Below, in pieces: positions 62,355 through 64,000 of a DNA stretch of 64,000 nt. The notes beneath the pieces are model-generated. The model was not told where the DNA came from. It did not search any database and saw only the letters and a list, made by a program, of their open reading frames with translations. Numbering within the stretch: position 1 is the stretch's first letter; every line of letters begins with the position of its first letter. A program made the translations under genes and the position numbers. This DNA comes from an uncultured Collinsella sp. (GTDB lineage: Bacteria > Actinomycetota > Coriobacteriia > Coriobacteriales > Coriobacteriaceae), in the NCBI GenBank assembly GCA_900768795.1, contig CAAGEH010000005.1, positions 1 through 64,000 on the forward strand. Direction: 5' to 3'.

Positions 62355-63981
62355 GATCCAGGTAGACAATCTTGCCCTGATTCGCCATGCGGACTTCGTG
62401 CCTTGCACCGGTCTTACCGTTCTAACGGGTGAGACGGGTGCAGGAAAGACTGCCTTGCTCTCGGCTTTAAAGCTCATCGTCGGTGAGCGCGCTGATTCCG
62501 CAATGGTTCGTGAGGGCGAGGATTCCGCCTGCGTTACGGCTCGGCTATTTAGAGAGCCCCATGATCTCGAGGGGCTTTGCGTTTCACGTCGTGTTTCGGC
62601 TGACGGTAGGAGCCGTGCGAGGATCGACGGGGCGCCCTCGAGCGTCAAAGAGCTTGGATTGCGTGTCGGTCCCTTGATCGAGCTTTGTGGCCAGCATGAG
62701 CACCAGCGCTTGCTTGATCCTGCAACGCATGTCGCTCTGCTCGATGCCTGGATCGGGACGCCTGCGACAGACGCTCTCGCGGCATATCACGACGCGCGAA
62801 AGCAGGCTGCTGATGCGCGTGCGGAGCTCAAGCGTGTCGAGGACGCTTCGCGCGCGCAGGGTTCCCGCATCGAAGAGGCTCGCTTCTTTTCCGATCGCAT
62901 GGACGAGATCGATCCAAAACCCGGTGAAATCGAGCATCTCGAAGAGCTACTGCCGCGTGCTGAACATGCGGAGGCACTTGTGACGAGTGCGAGCGCATCC
63001 GAGGACAGCATTTCATCCGAGGGCGGCGCTCTCGATTCACTCAATAGCGCTGCCTACGAGCTTGAGCACATGGAGTCTGTCGACCCTGCGCTCGGACGCA
63101 TTGCCGAGGAGCTTAACGGTGCTATCGTCACTATCGAGGATGTCGCATCGGAGCTCAGGGCATATCGCGATTCGATTGATTTCGACCCTGCAGCGCTCAA
63201 ACAGATGCAGGAACGCTATGTTGACCTTGCATCCCTGATGCGCCAATACGGTCCGACCATGTATGACGTTTTCGCTCGTTTCGATCGGACCCGGGAGCTT
63301 CTCGATCTGGTTGACGATGGAGAGCAGCGCATCGCGCAGGCGAGGGCGCGCGTCACCCAAGCTGAAAACGAGCTCAGCGAATGCGCCTACGCGCTTTCCA
63401 AGGTCCGTCGCTCCTATGCGCCGCGCTTTTGTAGGGAAGTCGCACGTCAGATGGCGCGTCTCGAGATGGGTCATGCGGAGCTCGTTTGGCATGCTCGCGA
63501 TCTCGATCGAAGTCAATGGACCGATGCGGGTTCCGAATCCTGTGAATTTCTGTATCGCGGAGCCAAAGGGCTCACGCCTCGCCCTTTGCGCAGGATAGCT
63601 TCCGGCGGCGAGCTCTCTCGCGTCATGCTCGCTGTCAAGGTTGTGCTCGGCGAGGCCGATGGCACTCAAACGCTCGTCTTCGACGAAGTCGATGCGGGCG
63701 TTGGCGGAACTACCGCGCGCGCTCTTGCCGGCGTTCTTGCTGACCTGGCGCAGACGCATCAGGTCGTTGTCGTCACCCATCTTGCTCAGGTGGCCGTCAT
63801 GGCGGCAAAACACTATGTCGTCTCCAAGAGCGCGGGCGATATGCCGGAGACGTCTCTTCTCGAGGTTACGGGCGATGCGCGTGTGGGTGAAATCGCCCGC
63901 ATGCTTTCAGGCGACAACAGCGACCTTTCGCGTGAACATGCACTCCAGATGCTCGACGAAGCTAAGGGATGTCGCGCTTAG
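62344..63981 (+). CDS. recN: DNA repair protein RecN
   Basis: RecN is an SMC-like ATPase in double-strand break repair. The 545-residue protein has Walker A GETGAGKT near residue 33, the Q-loop block IELCGQHEHQRLLDP, and coiled coils in roughly 160-370. The signature RRIASGGELSRVMLA, Walker B LVFDEVDAGVGG and VVVTHLAQVAVMA are at the C-terminal end. ATG 62344 is preceded by CGGAG inside nadK. The last 19 bases of the window after its stop are too short to show another gene. Confidence 0.95.
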   Translation: MIDEIQVDNLALIRHADFVPCTGLTVLTGETGAGKTALLSALKLIVGERADSAMVREGEDSACVTARLFREPHDLEGLCVSRRVSADGRSRARIDGAPSSVKELGLRVGPLIELCGQHEHQRLLDPATHVALLDAWIGTPATDALAAYHDARKQAADARAELKRVEDASRAQGSRIEEARFFSDRMDEIDPKPGEIEHLEELLPRAEHAEALVTSASASEDSISSEGGALDSLNSAAYELEHMESVDPALGRIAEELNGAIVTIEDVASELRAYRDSIDFDPAALKQMQERYVDLASLMRQYGPTMYDVFARFDRTRELLDLVDDGEQRIAQARARVTQAENELSECAYALSKVRRSYAPRFCREVARQMARLEMGHAELVWHARDLDRSQWTDAGSESCEFLYRGAKGLTPRPLRRIASGGELSRVMLAVKVVLGEADGTQTLVFDEVDAGVGGTTARALAGVLADLAQTHQVVVVTHLAQVAVMAAKHYVVSKSAGDMPETSLLEVTGDARVGEIARMLSGDNSDLSREHALQMLDEAKGCRA

Positions 63982-64000
63982 GCTTGTAGGCGCTCCTTTA

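Overview
The window is 64 kb of GC-rich bacterial chromosome carrying almost only housekeeping genes. I read 57 protein genes (one cut by the left edge), one tRNA-Asn, one clear T-box riboswitch and one candidate structured leader RNA. All protein genes but one lie on the plus strand, most of them in tightly coupled operons with ATGA, GTGA, TTGA or TAATG junctions. There are no rRNA genes, insertion sequences, prophage genes or CRISPR arrays. Gene content and order (smc-ftsY-ffh, nusA-infB-rbfA, dnaG-rpoD, efp-Asp23-nusB, RpoD- and SigB-type sigma factors, no outer-membrane genes) suggest a Gram-positive actinobacterium of the class Coriobacteriia, perhaps Collinsella-like. That placement is inferred from memory of gene content and was not tested by a search. 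The first 18 bases equal the end of an Illumina TruSeq adapter, so the left edge is a contig end with untrimmed adapter.

Layout. 1-0.6 kb: a truncated PLP enzyme. 0.7-2.3 kb: guaB with its own promoter and terminator. 2.4-5.1 kb: leuS behind a candidate cloverleaf-like leader. 5.2-15.3 kb: rimP-nusA-infB-rbfA-nrnA-truB-ribF-dnaG, starting with a promoter followed at once by a terminator-like hairpin. 15.4-16.9 kb: rpoD and tRNA-Asn. 17-23.5 kb: Asp23-fakA-recG-rsmD-coaD, a coiled-coil gene and yceD. 23.6-32.2 kb: rpmF, plsX, acpP, rnc, smc, ftsY and ffh. 32.3-35.4 kb: thyA, folA, a flavodoxin and an rRNA methyltransferase. 35.5-38 kb: cobO (the only minus-strand gene) and ftsH. 38.1-43.1 kb: an Ile T-box, ileS, lspA and an RluD-type pseudouridine synthase. 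43.1-47.6 kb: a membrane glycosyltransferase, an A24 prepilin-peptidase-like protein, a dNTPase and rarA. 47.6-50.9 kb: a DUF948, GHKL-like, SigB-type sigma factor and AI-2E permease operon. 51-57.6 kb: alaS-ruvX-mltG-yqeG-aroK-aroB. 57.7-64 kb: an M24 peptidase, efp, Asp23, nusB, xseB, tlyA, nadK and recN.

How the parts fit. Most genes serve translation: three aminoacyl-tRNA synthetases, ribosome maturation (RimP, RbfA, RsmD, TlyA, pseudouridine synthases, RNase III), IF-2, EF-P, L32 and protein targeting. DNA maintenance (DnaG, RecG, Smc, RuvX, RarA, RecN, XseB) and lipid and envelope work (PlsX, AcpP, FakA, LspA, MltG) make up much of the rest.

Points most worth a second look: the ileS T-box with an ATC specifier and a complete antiterminator/terminator pair; the leuS leader RNA; the hairpin in the rimP-nusA leader; a Cys3-His tail on NusA; a SigB-type sigma factor operon whose GHKL-like partner lacks the ATP-binding motifs; and an AroB homologue that lacks metal-binding and active-site residues while its neighbour shikimate kinase looks intact.
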